Below are positions 1 to 9,606 of a stretch of DNA of 64,000 nucleotides, in pieces (the stretch's first letter is position 1; every line of letters begins with the position of its first letter). This DNA is from Pseudomonas silesiensis. Lineage in GTDB: Bacteria > Pseudomonadota > Gammaproteobacteria > Pseudomonadales > Pseudomonadaceae. A program made the translations under genes and the position numbers. Under the pieces are notes generated by a model, which was not told where the DNA came from, searched no databases, and saw only the letters and a program-made list of their open reading frames with translations. The stretch spans positions 1,694,501 to 1,758,500 of the forward strand of contig NZ_CP014870.1 in NCBI RefSeq assembly GCF_001661075.1, given 5' to 3'.

Positions 1-353
1 TCCGAGACTTCCTTGACCGGCAGCGCATCCATGTCGGCGCGCAACGCGACGGTCGGGCCGGGCAGGGCGCCTTTGAGGATGGCTACCACGCCAGTGCGGG
101 CGACGCCGGTTTTCACCTCCAGGCCCATGGCCCGCAGTTGTTTGGCGACCAATTCCGAGGTGCGCTTTTCGGTGTTGCCCAGTTCCGGGTGGGCGTGGAG
201 GTCGCGGCGGGTTTCCAGCAGCTCGGGCTCCAGGGCCTTGGCCTGCTCGGCAATGTGCGTGCGCGCGCCTTCCAGTGTATCGGCGCCGGCGTGGCCGGCC
301 AGTGCGCCGAACAGGGTCAGCATGCAAGTTTGGGCAATGCGGGTCAGTTGCAT
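1..353 (-). CDS. M20-family amidohydrolase/peptidase (partial, C-terminus beyond window)
   Basis: Reading leftwards from an ATG at 353-351 gives about 117 residues that run off the window edge. A hydrophobic N-terminus ending near GHAGA looks like a Sec signal peptide, so the enzyme is probably periplasmic. It is followed by RRDLHAHPELGNTE and later ALRADMDALPV, the two hallmark stretches of the M20D group (hippurate hydrolase, N-acyl amino acid amidohydrolase, IAA-amino acid hydrolase). The family removes acyl groups from N-acylated amino acids using a binuclear metal centre; most metal ligands lie in the unseen part. The substrate cannot be told from this fragment. The MscS-type gene ends 66 bases upstream on the same strand. 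Confidence 0.85.
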   Translation of the reverse strand, partial: MQLTRIAQTCMLTLFGALAGHAGADTLEGARTHIAEQAKALEPELLETRRDLHAHPELGNTEKRTSELVAKQLRAMGLEVKTGVARTGVVAILKGALPGPTVALRADMDALPVKEVS

Positions 354-419
354 GGGTAATCTCCATGATTGTTGTTTTTCTGGCTTCAGTGCCTATGACT
401 CGATAACCGCTCTCAAGTG

Positions 420-2576
420 CTATTCCTGAACCTGGCCGCCACCGGCCGTGATCACTTGCACGCTCATGCGTGGCGTTGCCAGATCGAGCCCGGCCTCATC
501 CAGATGGCGCTTGAGGGACAGGTTGAACGCCCGGGAAACCTCCCACTGCTTGATCGGTGCGGTCTTGAAGCGGGCGCGCAGGATCGCGTTGCCCGACTCG
601 AAGCTCTCGACGCCCTGGATCTCCAGGGGCGACCATATATTGCGCCGTTGCAGCGGATCGTTGCGCATCTTCTGCCCGACGTCGCGCATCAGTTTGATCG
701 CGTTATCGATGTCCATGTTGGACGGCACCGCCACCCGGAAGATCGCGTAGCCGAACTCCCGGGAGTAGTTCTTGATGCTTTTGATTTCGCTGAACGGAAT
801 GGTGTGGACGATGCCGTCGATGTCCCGCAGGCGCACGGTGCGGATGGTCAGGCCTTCGACGGTGCCCAGGTGGCCGCCGACGTCCACGTAGTCGTCGATG
901 GCCAGGGAGTCTTCGATGATGATGAACAGCCCGGTGATCAGGTCGGCGACCAGCGACTGGGCACCGAAACCGATGGCCAGGCCGATCACCCCGGCACCGG
1001 CCAGCAGCGGTGTGACGTTCATGCCCATGTTGGCCAGGGCGACGATCAGCGCGATGATGAAAATGGCCACGAACAGCACGTTGCGGATCAGCGGCATCAT
1101 CGTCTGCGCGCGGGCATTGGCCAGGCCTTTGCGCGAGCGGGTGAGGGCGTGGTGCACGGCGGTGTCGCTGAGAATCCAGATCAGCCAGGCAAAAATCAGC
1201 GTGCCGCCGAGGCTGAACAGTTTGACGCTGATTTCATGGCCTTCGCCCTCAGTGAAGGCGATGAACGACAGCCCCCAGACCCGCAGGCCGAGCTCGATGA
1301 ATACCAGCCACACCAGCAGATGGGCGAGGGTGTAGAAGAAGCTTTTCAGGCGATCGGAGTACAGCGCATGACGCTTGGCGCTGCGCTGGGGCTTGAGGGA
1401 ATGGCGGCGCACCAGCCCGTTGATGACCATGCACAACACCAGCAGCACGGTGCAGATCAGCGACTGACGCAATGCCGTGCTGGTGTCGCCGGCCGAGACG
1501 AACGTGGCGAACAGGGAGATGGCGACCAGCACCAGCGCCGGCACGTACCAGAAGGTGCCGAGAATATCGATGGTGTCGCTCAGGGCGCGTCGGGTCAGGC
1601 GTCGGGACAGCGGTTGGTTGCGGATCAGATGAGCGATCGGGCGGCGGAACCGCAGGATGAACAAGCCGGTGGACAGCGCCGCCAGCACGTTGGCGATCGT
1701 CGCGGCGGTATGCGCCAGGTGAGTGCCGAGGCTGGCGACCAGTCGCGGGTCACTCAGGGCTTCACCGAAGGCGGCGAAGCTGCCGATCAGCCACAGCGGC
1801 CGAAAGGCCTGATGGCGCAGGATGTACAAGGCGCGGTGGCGGTGCGGGCCGTCGAGCACGGAAAACGCGATCACGCAGATCGCCGAGAAACAAGTACCGA
1901 CCACCAGCGCATAGGCCAGCACCATGGCCAGGCTTTTGCCCAGCGACGAGGGCAGCGCGTAGCTCATGTACACCGTGATCACCAAGGCAATCAGCCACGG
2001 CCCGAGTTTGCGCAGGGCAAAGCGCAGCATGTCCAGGGCCCTGGGGTGTTGCGGCAGTTCTTCGGTCAGGCCGAAGCGCATCCGCACCCGGTGCCCGAGC
2101 CAGATCAGCGCGGCGGCCAGCAGGCTCCAGATCATCAGGATCATGGCGAAGGCAAAGATGATCGGCAGCCATTCATTGGCCGGCAACAGCAGCGCCGCCA
2201 GTTCATCCTCGGCCAGTTCGAACTCTTGGGTCCAGCGCGTGAGCGGACTGTCGGCGCCGGAGAACTGTTTTTCGAAGTTGGCCAGGGTGCCGCCGATCAG
2301 GCCCAGAACGCCTTCTTCAGTAGCGGGCTGGGCTTTGAGGGTAGCATCGCGCAGCTTTTTCAGGTCGGTCAGCAACTGGGTCCGTTGCTGATCGTTCTCC
2401 AGCGACTTGATGACTTCGTCCAGGGACTGGCCCAGGGGTTCTTGCGCCTCGGGCTGGGCTTTCGCCGAGCCGCCGAGCAAGCCCGGCAAGCCGACCGCCT
2501 GGGCAGGGACCAGCGGCAGCAGCGTCATCAGGCAGACGAGTAAAAGGGAAGGCAGAGCAAAAAGACGAGCGAACAC
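420..2576 (-). CDS. Mechanosensitive ion channel family protein (MscS/KefA-like)
   Basis: A 718-residue membrane protein. I chose the GTG at 2576 because it has a GAGG about ten bases upstream and starts directly with a signal-peptide-like stretch (RLFALPSLLLVCLM ... PAQA); a longer frame opens at 2633 without such support. A periplasmic helical region comes first, then about ten hydrophobic segments. The C-terminal third contains the pore and beta domain of MscS: the TM3-like stretch GAGVIGLAIGFGAQSLV, then DLITGLFIIIEDS and a VGGHLGTVEGLTIRTVRLRD motif. MscS channels open under membrane tension to release solutes during hypo-osmotic shock. The length puts it with the large KefA/YbdG-type homologues rather than the 286-residue MscS. 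Confidence 0.9.
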   Translation of the reverse strand: MFARLFALPSLLLVCLMTLLPLVPAQAVGLPGLLGGSAKAQPEAQEPLGQSLDEVIKSLENDQQRTQLLTDLKKLRDATLKAQPATEEGVLGLIGGTLANFEKQFSGADSPLTRWTQEFELAEDELAALLLPANEWLPIIFAFAMILMIWSLLAAALIWLGHRVRMRFGLTEELPQHPRALDMLRFALRKLGPWLIALVITVYMSYALPSSLGKSLAMVLAYALVVGTCFSAICVIAFSVLDGPHRHRALYILRHQAFRPLWLIGSFAAFGEALSDPRLVASLGTHLAHTAATIANVLAALSTGLFILRFRRPIAHLIRNQPLSRRLTRRALSDTIDILGTFWYVPALVLVAISLFATFVSAGDTSTALRQSLICTVLLVLCMVINGLVRRHSLKPQRSAKRHALYSDRLKSFFYTLAHLLVWLVFIELGLRVWGLSFIAFTEGEGHEISVKLFSLGGTLIFAWLIWILSDTAVHHALTRSRKGLANARAQTMMPLIRNVLFVAIFIIALIVALANMGMNVTPLLAGAGVIGLAIGFGAQSLVADLITGLFIIIEDSLAIDDYVDVGGHLGTVEGLTIRTVRLRDIDGIVHTIPFSEIKSIKNYSREFGYAIFRVAVPSNMDIDNAIKLMRDVGQKMRNDPLQRRNIWSPLEIQGVESFESGNAILRARFKTAPIKQWEVSRAFNLSLKRHLDEAGLDLATPRMSVQVITAGGGQVQE

Positions 2577-2651
2577 TAGGCGGTCAACCTCGGATGAGCG
2601 GATCGACCGAGTGTACGAGCCCGTCAAAATCAATGCGAGCCGGGTGAGGAT

Positions 2652-2828
2652 TTATTCGTTGAGTTTGGCGAGGATCTTGAACACCACGGTGGCGAGGATC
2701 GTCAGCATGCCGATCCACATCGCGAACACGCCGAGGTTCTTGTCGCGGAAATTGAAGCCGATTGCCAGCATGATCATCCCGGCAAGAATCGGGATCAGCA
2801 TGGCGTGGAACGAAGACATCGTGATCAT
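2652..2828 (-). CDS. Small two-helix membrane protein, unknown function
   Basis: A 58-residue reading frame from ATG 2828 (a second in-frame ATG lies at 2819, giving 55 residues beginning MSSFHAM). Two hydrophobic segments (AMLIPILAGMIMLAIGF and LGVFAMWIGMLTILATVVF) are separated by a charged loop FRDKN and followed by KILAKLNE, the pattern of a hairpin inner-membrane protein. I do not recognise a named family. It lies between the MscS-type channel and a REP cluster, in the same direction as the channel gene but upstream of it, and could be co-transcribed with it. Codon use is clean, with strong bias to G/C in third positions, which supports a real gene. Confidence 0.6.
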   Translation of the reverse strand: MITMSSFHAMLIPILAGMIMLAIGFNFRDKNLGVFAMWIGMLTILATVVFKILAKLNE

Positions 2829-2879
2829 GGGCGACGGCCTTGTCGGGAAGGATGATTGAAGTCTAGGTGGCTTTTCAAC

Positions 2880-3033
2880 TGTAGGAGCGAGCTTGCTCCT
2901 GCAGGTTTACGCAAATCCCTGTAGGAGCGAGCTTGCTCGCGATGGACGTGAACGATAACGCTTGAAACCTGACACCCCGTGGCGCTCTCAGGTTCTTCGT
3001 CGGAACACCGCCCGGAGCAAGCTCGCTCCTACA
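2880..3033. repeat. REP cluster (two direct, one inverted)
   Basis: Copies of the Pseudomonas REP core GTAGGAGCGAGCTTGCTC begin at 2881 and 2921, and an inverted copy (GAGCAAGCTCGCTCCTAC) ends at about 3032. The cluster fills the gap between the small membrane protein and the aminopeptidase gene. Paired inverted copies of this type form REPIN units. Confidence 0.85.
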
Positions 3034-3047
3034 AGGGTCATGGGCGG

Positions 3048-4337
3048 TTACGGCAACTCGCGGCAGGCGTAGAACGCGCCCAGCACCTTGACCAGGTGCG
3101 CCAGGTCATGGCTGCCGCACAGCTCGCGGATCGAGTGCATGGCGAACGTCGGCAAGCCGATGTCGACGGTGCGCACGCCCAGGTGGCTGGCGGTGATCGG
3201 GCCGATGGTCGAGCCGCAGCCCATGTCGCTGCGCACCACGAAGCTCTGCACCGGCACTTCTTCGGCCATGCACAAGTGGCGGAAGAACCCGGCGGTTTCG
3301 CTGTTGGTGGCGTAGCGCTGGTTGCTGTTGACCTTGATCACCGGGCCGGCATTGAGTTTCGGGCCGTGGTTGGCGTCGTGCTTGTCGGCGTAGTTGGGGT
3401 GCACGCCGTGGGCATTGTCGGCCGAGACCAGCAGGGATTTCTGAATGGTCCGTACGAATTCATCACCCTCGGGCAACAGGCGACGCAGGGTTTGCTCGAG
3501 CATCGGGCCATCGGCACCGCAAGCGGAGCTGGAGCCCACTTCTTCGTGATCATTGCACACCAGCACGCAGGTTTCGTCGGTCTCGGTCGTCAGCAAGGCT
3601 TGCAGGCCGGCGTAGCATGACAGCAGGTTGTCCAGGCGCGCACCGGCGATGAAGTCGCCATGCAGGCCAATGATCGCGGCGCTCTGGGTGTCGTAGAAGC
3701 TCAGCTCGTAATCCAGCACCACGTCGGCGTTCAGCCCGTGTTCCCGGGCAAGCTGGTCGGTGAGCACGGCGCGGAAGTCGACCCGTTCGTCACCGGCAAA
3801 TTGCGCGAGGATCGGTGGCAGCTCGGTCTGGGCGTTGATGGCCCAACCCATATTGGCTTCGCGATTGAGGTGAATGGCCAGGTTCGGGATCGTGGCGATC
3901 GGAGCCTTGAAGTCGACCAGCTGACTCTCGACCTTGCCGTCGCGGCGAAAGGTCACGCGACCGGCCAGCGACAGATCGCGATCGAACCACGGCGCCAGCA
4001 GTGCGCCGCCATACACTTCCACGCCCAGTTGCCAGAAGCCCTGGCGTTGCAGTTCCGGCTGGGGCTTGACCCGCAGGCATGGGCTGTCGGTGTGGGCGCC
4101 GACCAGGCGAATCCCGCCGTGCAGCGGCGAGTGACGGCCCATCTTGATCGCAACGATCGAAGAGTCGTTACGGGTGACGTAGTAACGCCCATGGGCTTCG
4201 GTGGTCCAGGGCTCGCGCTCGTCCAGGCGTTGGAAGCCGGCCGCTTCCAGGCGTTGAACAAGGCTGGCGGTGGCATGAAAGGGGGTAGGGGAGGCCTTGA
4301 GGAAGTCGATCAGGCCTTGGTTCAACTCTTCGCGCAT
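3048..4337 (-). CDS. apeB: M18 family aminopeptidase
   Basis: A 429-residue protein, the usual M18 length. It is a cytosolic zinc aminopeptidase that removes N-terminal (often acidic) residues from peptides. The metal ligands of the family are visible in order: VGAHTDSP (His, first ligand), SADNAH, HEEVGSS (the Glu pair) and TFAMHSIRE near the C-terminus (last His). GARLDN around residue 236 carries the bridging Asp. The frame starts with [22 protein letters not shown], matching the conserved N-terminus of bacterial M18 enzymes. It is a single gene, flanked by REP elements downstream and a 75-base gap upstream. Confidence 0.95.
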   Translation of the reverse strand: MREELNQGLIDFLKASPTPFHATASLVQRLEAAGFQRLDEREPWTTEAHGRYYVTRNDSSIVAIKMGRHSPLHGGIRLVGAHTDSPCLRVKPQPELQRQGFWQLGVEVYGGALLAPWFDRDLSLAGRVTFRRDGKVESQLVDFKAPIATIPNLAIHLNREANMGWAINAQTELPPILAQFAGDERVDFRAVLTDQLAREHGLNADVVLDYELSFYDTQSAAIIGLHGDFIAGARLDNLLSCYAGLQALLTTETDETCVLVCNDHEEVGSSSACGADGPMLEQTLRRLLPEGDEFVRTIQKSLLVSADNAHGVHPNYADKHDANHGPKLNAGPVIKVNSNQRYATNSETAGFFRHLCMAEEVPVQSFVVRSDMGCGSTIGPITASHLGVRTVDIGLPTFAMHSIRELCGSHDLAHLVKVLGAFYACRELP

Positions 4338-4412
4338 AAATAGCTCCAGACAGCAGTGGAGCCAGTTTAACGTATTGGTCGGGGGCTTTGGGCATGACGT
4401 GAACCGCTCACG

Positions 4413-5516
4413 TCAGCTCGCCGCCTCGAGCCGATTTATCAGGTACTTCATGATGATCCGCTCATCCTCGGGCTTTTCCGGCCGGGGCAGTTGCGCAGGC
4501 CAGCCCTGCTTCGTCTCCAGCAGCTTTTTCTGACGGCTGCGGTCCCAACGAAGAACCTCCCGCGAGGCACTTTCCCACCACTCGTGGCGGCAAGCCGTGT
4601 AGTACGGGTGATCGGGTGCCGCGCTGCCGTACAGCAGATCGCGCCCGACCTTTCTCAGCGGGCCGCGCTGGTGGCGCAACTTCCATTTTATTTTCAGCCG
4701 CTGCCAGGCCGAAGGAAAGGGTTTCGCCCGCGGTACACCACGGCACAGTTCGACCAGGTTCTGACTGAATGCCTCGCCATGCCGAGTGAAGAAAAGCGCC
4801 TGCATCGCGTGGAAAAAGCGTTTATCGGCAAAGTAGTGATAGATGTGCTTTTTGGTTTCACGTACAGGTTTGCCGTGCAGGGCGAACGACAGGGCGATCT
4901 GCTCGATGGTGTGAATGTCGAAGCCGTCGCGGGTCCATTCGTCGATGGACTGGATGGACGCTTCAAACATCGCCGTGTCGTGATCAGTCACGCCGCACAC
5001 GCCGCTGTTGAATAGCTTGAAACCGTTATCCGCGGTGACGCCCCGGGCGCGCAGGCAACCGCCGAGCTTCCTGTAGTCGGGGCGTTCGTGGACGTTTTTC
5101 CAGTGGTATTCGAACCGGTCCATCAGGTAGTGCCCCGGTTCAATCCGATCAAGGATCTGCATCGGGTCGCGCAGGAACAAGGTGTCGGTGTCGATGAACA
5201 AGGTCTTTTGCGCCAGCGTCAGCCCATAGGCAATCGCGCAGGCCTTGCGGCGATGGTGGTAGCCGTTTGCGCCTTGCCACAGGGTCAGGGTTTCCTGGGT
5301 CAGGGTGACGGTTTCCACTGGCCAGCCGGCATAGTCCTGCGGACGATCCGTGAGGATTCTGATGCTCGGCAACTTGCCGTTCCTGGCGTGGGACAGCGCG
5401 GTCAAAATGCTGAACTTGGCTTCCCGCCGATACACCTCATGGTCGCCGTAGATCAGGTAAAGCAACTGGTGTCGGGTTTTTTCGACGGGTATCGCCAGGA
5501 AATCGGTACAACTCAT
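4413..5516 (-). CDS. Glycosyltransferase-like hypothetical protein
   Basis: A 367-residue soluble protein. The N-terminal part reads RHQLLYLIYGDHEVYRREA followed by KTLFIDTDTLFLRDP near residues 105-120. The DTDT pair preceded by hydrophobic residues is typical of the DxD nucleotide-sugar/metal motif of GT-A glycosyltransferases, and the N-terminal strand fits a GT-A fold. The C-terminal third is basic and tryptophan-rich. An AAAGGA lies about 12 bases before the ATG. It is close to rluA (33-base gap, same strand). The acceptor is unknown; assignment rests only on the DxD context, so a generic call is safest. Confidence 0.55.
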   Translation of the reverse strand: MSCTDFLAIPVEKTRHQLLYLIYGDHEVYRREAKFSILTALSHARNGKLPSIRILTDRPQDYAGWPVETVTLTQETLTLWQGANGYHHRRKACAIAYGLTLAQKTLFIDTDTLFLRDPMQILDRIEPGHYLMDRFEYHWKNVHERPDYRKLGGCLRARGVTADNGFKLFNSGVCGVTDHDTAMFEASIQSIDEWTRDGFDIHTIEQIALSFALHGKPVRETKKHIYHYFADKRFFHAMQALFFTRHGEAFSQNLVELCRGVPRAKPFPSAWQRLKIKWKLRHQRGPLRKVGRDLLYGSAAPDHPYYTACRHEWWESASREVLRWDRSRQKKLLETKQGWPAQLPRPEKPEDERIIMKYLINRLEAAS

Positions 5517-5549
5517 CCGGATAACTATCCTTTCTCTGAAGCGGTGTGC

Positions 5550-6185
5550 TTAAAACGGTGCCGGGCATTCGAAGCGCAAGCGTTCGCCGGTTTGCGGATG
5601 GGTGAAGCTGAGCATGCTGGCGTGCAGGCACAGGCGCGGCCAGGCGGCCAGGGCCTGTTCATGCGCATAGAGCCCGTCACCCAACAGCGGATGACCGATG
5701 GACAGCATGTGCACGCGCAGTTGATGGGAGCGGCCGGTGATCGGTGTCAGTTCGACGCGGCACCAGTCGCCGCAACGTTCCAGCACGCGCCAGAAGGTCA
5801 GGGCATGCTTGCCGAACTCATGGTCCACCACGTGGCGTGGTTTGGTCGGCGGGTCGTAACGCAGGGGCAGATCGATGCTGCCGCTGTCGAGTGCCGGTTG
5901 GCCCCAGCACAATGCGGTGTAGGCTTTTTCGGTTTCGCGGTCGTGAAATTGCCGAGACAGCTCGCGATGAGTGTCCGGATCACGGGCCAGCAGAATAATG
6001 CCGGACGTTTCCCAATCCAGTCGATGGACGATTCGCGCTTCCGGGTAGCCGTTTTCTTGCAGGCGGGTAATCAGGCAGTCCTTGTTGTCGTCGGCCCGGC
6101 CAGGGACGGAAAGCAGCAGGGTCGGTTTATCCACCACCAATACGGCGGCGTCCTGATGGATGATGCGGATGTTGGACAGCGGCAT
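5550..6185 (-). CDS. rluA: Pseudouridine synthase RluA (23S rRNA U746 / tRNA U32)
   Basis: A 211-residue single-domain synthase with no S4 domain, as in RluA. The catalytic motif IVHRLDWETSGI has the essential Asp after HRL, and the conserved ITGRSHQLRVHM and GHPLLGDGLYA boxes follow in the normal order. RluA converts U746 of 23S rRNA and U32 of some tRNAs to pseudouridine. The N-terminus (IIHQDAAVLVVDKPTLLLSVPGR) is close to the RluA consensus. It lies downstream of minE, separated from it by a REPIN. Rlu paralogs are alike, but the short length and missing S4 domain favour RluA. Confidence 0.88.
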   Translation of the reverse strand: MPLSNIRIIHQDAAVLVVDKPTLLLSVPGRADDNKDCLITRLQENGYPEARIVHRLDWETSGIILLARDPDTHRELSRQFHDRETEKAYTALCWGQPALDSGSIDLPLRYDPPTKPRHVVDHEFGKHALTFWRVLERCGDWCRVELTPITGRSHQLRVHMLSIGHPLLGDGLYAHEQALAAWPRLCLHASMLSFTHPQTGERLRFECPAPF

Positions 6186-6237
6186 TAAAACAGCCTCGTA
6201 ACAAACGCCAACGGCGGCTCAGACCCCTTGGCACCCC

Positions 6238-6324
6238 GTAGGAGCGAAGCTTGCTCGCGAAAGCATCACCTCGGTCTATCAGGTAGACCGGGTTGCCGGC
6301 TTCGCGAGCAAGCTTCGCTCCTAC
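6238..6324. repeat. REPIN (inverted REP pair)
   Basis: GTAGGAGCGAAGCTTGCTCGCGAA at the left and its reverse complement at the right form an inverted pair about 87 bases long, between rluA and minE. The loop contains a second small dyad (GGTCTATCAGGTAGACC). Confidence 0.85.
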
Positions 6325-6369
6325 GGAATGCGGGAAAGTCTGAGCCGCCGTGGCTCCTTTCGGATCGAC

Positions 6370-6624
6370 TCAGCGATCCGGCAGGGTGATATTGAGTTCC
6401 AGGATCGAGCAGCTGCCCTGGTTTTCCAGAGCGACGTGCACGTCATCGGACCCGATATTGACGTACTTGCGGATCACTTCCACCAGTTCCTTCTGCAAGG
6501 CTGGCAAGTAATCCGGCGTACTGCGCTGGCCGCGTTCATGCGCCACGATGATCTGTAGACGCTCTTTCGCTACCGAGGCGGTACTTGGCTTCTTGTTGGC
6601 ACGAAAGAAGTCAAAAATGTTCAT
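6370..6624 (-). CDS. minE: Cell division topological specificity factor MinE
   Basis: An 84-residue protein, the expected MinE length. The N-terminus [12 protein letters not shown] is the membrane-binding/MinD-contact segment, followed by [16 protein letters not shown] (anti-MinCD helix) and the dimerising topological-specificity domain ([16 protein letters not shown]). MinE stimulates MinD ATPase at the membrane and so drives pole-to-pole oscillation that keeps the Z-ring at midcell. Its ATG follows directly on the minD stop codon (no intervening base), so the two are translationally linked. Confidence 0.97.
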   Translation of the reverse strand: MNIFDFFRANKKPSTASVAKERLQIIVAHERGQRSTPDYLPALQKELVEVIRKYVNIGSDDVHVALENQGSCSILELNITLPDR

Positions 6625-7437
6625 TTACCTACCTCCAAACAAGCGCTCGAAGAATCCCTTCTTCGTGACATCGAGGAAGCGATGTTCCACGGTTTTACCC
6701 AGCAGGCGATCGACCGCATCGCTGTACGCCTGGCCGGCGTCGCTCTGATCGTCGAGAATCACCGGCACGCCGGAGTTGGAAGCCTTGAGTACCGCCTGGG
6801 ATTCCGGAATGACACCCAGCAGGGCGACCGCCAGGATTTCCTTGACGTCTTCGACGCCGAGCATTTCGCCGTCACTGACCCGTTGTGGGTTGTAACGGGT
6901 CAACAACAAGTGTTCCTTGATCGGCTCTTCGCCGTTTTCAGCGCGTCGCGACTTGCTGGCCAGCAGGCCAAGCATGCGGTCCGAGTCACGTACCGAGGAC
7001 ACTTCCGGGTTGGTCACGATGATCGCTTCATCGGCGAAATACATCGCCAGGTGAGCACCTTTCTCGATGCCGGCCGGGGAATCGCAGACGACGAATTCGA
7101 AGTCTGCCTTGAGCGCCATCAGGACTTTTTCCACGCCTTCGACAGTCAGCGCGTCTTTGTCGCGGGTCTGACTGGCGGCCAGGACGTAGAGGTTCTCAAG
7201 GCGCTTGTCCTTGATCAGGGCTTGCTGCAGGTTGGCTTCGCCGTTCACCACGTTGACGAAGTCATACACCACGCGACGCTCGCAACCCATGATCAGGTCG
7301 AGGTTACGCAGGCCGACGTCGAAGTCGACGATGACTGTTTTGTGACCACGCAGAGCGAGGCCGGTACCGATAGCGGCGCTGGTGGTGGTCTTACCCACAC
7401 CACCCTTGCCGGATGTAACCACGAGAATCTTGGCCAA
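6625..7437 (-). CDS. minD: Septum site-determining ATPase MinD
   Basis: A 270-residue ParA/MinD-type ATPase. The deviant Walker A motif GKGGVGKTT is at residues 10-18, with the signature Lys at residue 11; switch regions include IVDFDVGLRNLDLIMG and VCDSPAGIEKGA. The C-terminal amphipathic helix ending GFFERLFGGR is the membrane-targeting sequence. ATP-bound MinD dimerises on the membrane and recruits MinC, and is released by MinE. A 201-base gap separates it from minC upstream, longer than usual for this operon, and no gene is visible in it. Confidence 0.98.
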   Translation of the reverse strand: MAKILVVTSGKGGVGKTTTSAAIGTGLALRGHKTVIVDFDVGLRNLDLIMGCERRVVYDFVNVVNGEANLQQALIKDKRLENLYVLAASQTRDKDALTVEGVEKVLMALKADFEFVVCDSPAGIEKGAHLAMYFADEAIIVTNPEVSSVRDSDRMLGLLASKSRRAENGEEPIKEHLLLTRYNPQRVSDGEMLGVEDVKEILAVALLGVIPESQAVLKASNSGVPVILDDQSDAGQAYSDAVDRLLGKTVEHRFLDVTKKGFFERLFGGR

Positions 7438-7638
7438 GGTGTTTCACCCCTAAGGAAAAAGGACATTTAGCCCCTGAAAAACATCTCTTGAAAAACTACT
7501 GCAGTCGGACAGCCTTGGCTGGAATCCGGTTCAGAGCGGCACTTACTTGCGGTAAACACTACTTGTAGCCTTTTTCCTACTTCGTTTGAGCCGTTTTCGC
7601 TGCGTTTTAGAGATGCTTGGAAAATGCGGCAGTATCCG

Positions 7639-8376
7639 TTAAAGCCGAATGATGTTCAACACATCGCCCGACAGGCTGACCTGCACGCCCGATCCCCACA
7701 AAGGGTCGCGACGCAGATCCTCCGAAACTTTGTAGTGACCTGCAATGGAGACTAGTTCAGCGCTCATCTGCTGGCAGAAAATCCTGGCTTTGGTGTCGCC
7801 TTTGACCCCGGCCAATACACGACCACGCATCGGGCCGTATACATGGATGTTCCCATCGGCGAGAAGTTCCGCCCCGGGACTGACCGACGAGACCACTACC
7901 AGATCGCAACCCTGGGCATAAATCTGCTGGCCACCGCGTACGGGCGACGTGATGATCTTGGTCGGCTTGATCGTTGGCTCCGGCGGTTTTTCCGGTTTTT
8001 TCTTTACCTCGCCTTCGTGCGGGTCCAGCGCACGTTCCCGGGCACCGGACGGTGGCAGCACCGGGAGGTCGACCGCGATGGCGGCGGCGATGTCCTCGAT
8101 TCGGCTGGCGCGGATCGCCAGGGTGCGCAGGCCGTGCTGGCGGCAAATGCGCATCAGGCCTGGCAGATCGACGGCGCCTTCGTGGGGCGGCAGTTTGTCC
8201 AGGGCCAGCACCAACGGCGCGTTACTGAAGAAGTTGGGCGCCTGGGCCACCTTGGCGGCCAGTTGCCGATCGAGGTTCTCGAGGTCGTTACGGGCCAGTT
8301 CCAGCACCGTGATGGCAAGCATGCTGCCCTTCAACTGGAACACGGGATCTTGGTCTAGCGGATCGATTTTGCTCAT
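7639..8376 (-). CDS. minC: Septum site-determining protein MinC
   Basis: I place the start at ATG 8376 ([18 protein letters not shown]), giving 245 residues, which matches Pseudomonas MinC; the frame is open a further 22 codons upstream without conserved sequence. The N-terminal domain ([15 protein letters not shown] ... [15 protein letters not shown]) blocks FtsZ assembly. A Lys/Pro-rich linker ([10 protein letters not shown]) leads to the beta-helical C-terminal domain ([39 protein letters not shown]), which dimerises and binds MinD. It is divergent from lpxL/htrB with about 117 bases between starts, where the promoters of both should lie. Confidence 0.96.
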   Translation of the reverse strand: MSKIDPLDQDPVFQLKGSMLAITVLELARNDLENLDRQLAAKVAQAPNFFSNAPLVLALDKLPPHEGAVDLPGLMRICRQHGLRTLAIRASRIEDIAAAIAVDLPVLPPSGARERALDPHEGEVKKKPEKPPEPTIKPTKIITSPVRGGQQIYAQGCDLVVVSSVSPGAELLADGNIHVYGPMRGRVLAGVKGDTKARIFCQQMSAELVSIAGHYKVSEDLRRDPLWGSGVQVSLSGDVLNIIRL

Positions 8377-8493
8377 GTCGGCATACAACGGCTTGTCACT
8401 AAAAGTGCCGAGACTTATAACGAGAACGCCCGCGGGCCGCAAGCCGGGTCGAACGATGTAGAATGCGCGGCCACTGTCTTGACGGAAGCTTTA

Positions 8494-9426
8494 ATGGATC
8501 GTCCGCGTTTTCGAACAGCATTTATTTCTCCGCGTTTCTGGCCGCTGTGGTGCGGGCTGGGGCTGTTGTGGCTGATTGTCCAGTTGCCGTACCCGGCATT
8601 GCTGGCAATCGGTCGCGCCCTGGGTGCATTGATGTATCGAGTGGCCGGCGACAGACGGCGCATTGCCAAGCGCAATCTGGAGCTGTGTTTCCCAGAAAAA
8701 ACCGCCGCCGAGCGCAAGCGCCTGCTCAAGGATAACTTCGCCTCCACCGGCATCGCCTTCTTCGAGATGGCCATGAGCTGGTGGTGGTCGCGGGAACGCC
8801 TGGCGAAACTGGCCCATGTCGAAGGGCTGGAGCACTTGCAAAAGGCCCAGCGCGAAGGCAAGGGCGTGATCCTGATGGCCGTGCATTTCACCACGCTGGA
8901 AATCGGCGCGGCGTTGCTCGGCCAGCAACACACCATCGACGGCATGTACCGCGAGCACAAGAATCCGTTGTTCGACTATATCCAGCGTCGTGGTCGCGAG
9001 CGGCACAACCTCGACTCGCTGGCGGTGGAGCGCGACGACGTGCGGGGCATGCTCAAACTGCTGCGGGCCGGCCGGGCCATCTGGTACGCACCGGACCAGG
9101 ACTACGGCGCCAAACAAAGTATCTTCGTGCCGCTGTTCGGCATTCAGGCCGCGACCGTCACCGCCACCAGCAAGTTTGCCCGGCTGGGCAAGTCGCTGGT
9201 GGTGCCGTTCACCCAGGAGCGCCTGGCGGACGGCAGCGGTTATCGACTGGTGATCCATGCGCCGCTCGAGGGTTTCCCCGGCGAGAGCGAAGAAGCCGAT
9301 TGCATTCGCATCAATCAGTGGGTCGAAGGCGTGTTGCGCGAATGTCCGCAGCAATACCTGTGGGCCCATCGCCGCTTCAAGAGCCGACCGCCGGGCGAGC
9401 CCAAGCTGTACGCGAAACGCGGTTGA
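8494..9426 (+). CDS. lpxL: Lipid A biosynthesis lauroyl acyltransferase
   Basis: I take ATG 8494 as the start (310 residues); a TTG five codons upstream is also open. An N-terminal membrane anchor (WPLWCGLGLLWLIVQLPY) is followed by the HX4E catalytic motif HFTTLE at residues 131-136, the acyltransferase signature of LpxL/HtrB. YAPDQDYG and VPLFG are further conserved boxes. The enzyme transfers a secondary acyl chain (laurate or 2-hydroxylaurate in Pseudomonas) from ACP to the lipid A precursor at the inner membrane. Pseudomonas carries more than one LpxL homologue, so which position it acylates is not certain. It is divergent from minC. Confidence 0.92.
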   Translation: MDRPRFRTAFISPRFWPLWCGLGLLWLIVQLPYPALLAIGRALGALMYRVAGDRRRIAKRNLELCFPEKTAAERKRLLKDNFASTGIAFFEMAMSWWWSRERLAKLAHVEGLEHLQKAQREGKGVILMAVHFTTLEIGAALLGQQHTIDGMYREHKNPLFDYIQRRGRERHNLDSLAVERDDVRGMLKLLRAGRAIWYAPDQDYGAKQSIFVPLFGIQAATVTATSKFARLGKSLVVPFTQERLADGSGYRLVIHAPLEGFPGESEEADCIRINQWVEGVLRECPQQYLWAHRRFKSRPPGEPKLYAKRG

Positions 9427-9435
9427 TCGACCCCT

Positions 9436-9547
9436 GTAGGAGCAGCCGGTCGACGCTCGATTGCTCGCGAAAAACTTGAGAGCACCGCGGGGTGTCAGGC
9501 TGCGAACGTCATCGTTGACGACCTTCGCGAGCAAGCTCGCTCCTACA
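9436..9547. repeat. REPIN between lpxL and the patatin gene
   Basis: A left arm GTAGGAGCAGCC... carrying a variant centre, and a right arm CGAGCAAGCTCGCTCCTAC in inverted orientation, separated by about 50 bases. Confidence 0.8.
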
Positions 9548-9606
9548 GGTATTGTATTAGGCAGGATTGGAGCAATGACATCCGATCCAGCACGATGGAG
9601 ATTGCC

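Noticed and set aside
417..2543. Long open frame of about 708 codons on the plus strand, antisense to the MscS-type gene
   Set aside because: It is a shadow of the high-GC minus-strand gene: its translation is rich in Gln, His, Asp and Arg with no domain, and the opposite strand has a clear channel protein.
2880..3033. CRISPR array
   Set aside because: The repeats are REP palindromes, irregularly spaced and inverted, not uniform repeats with equal spacers. No cas genes are present.
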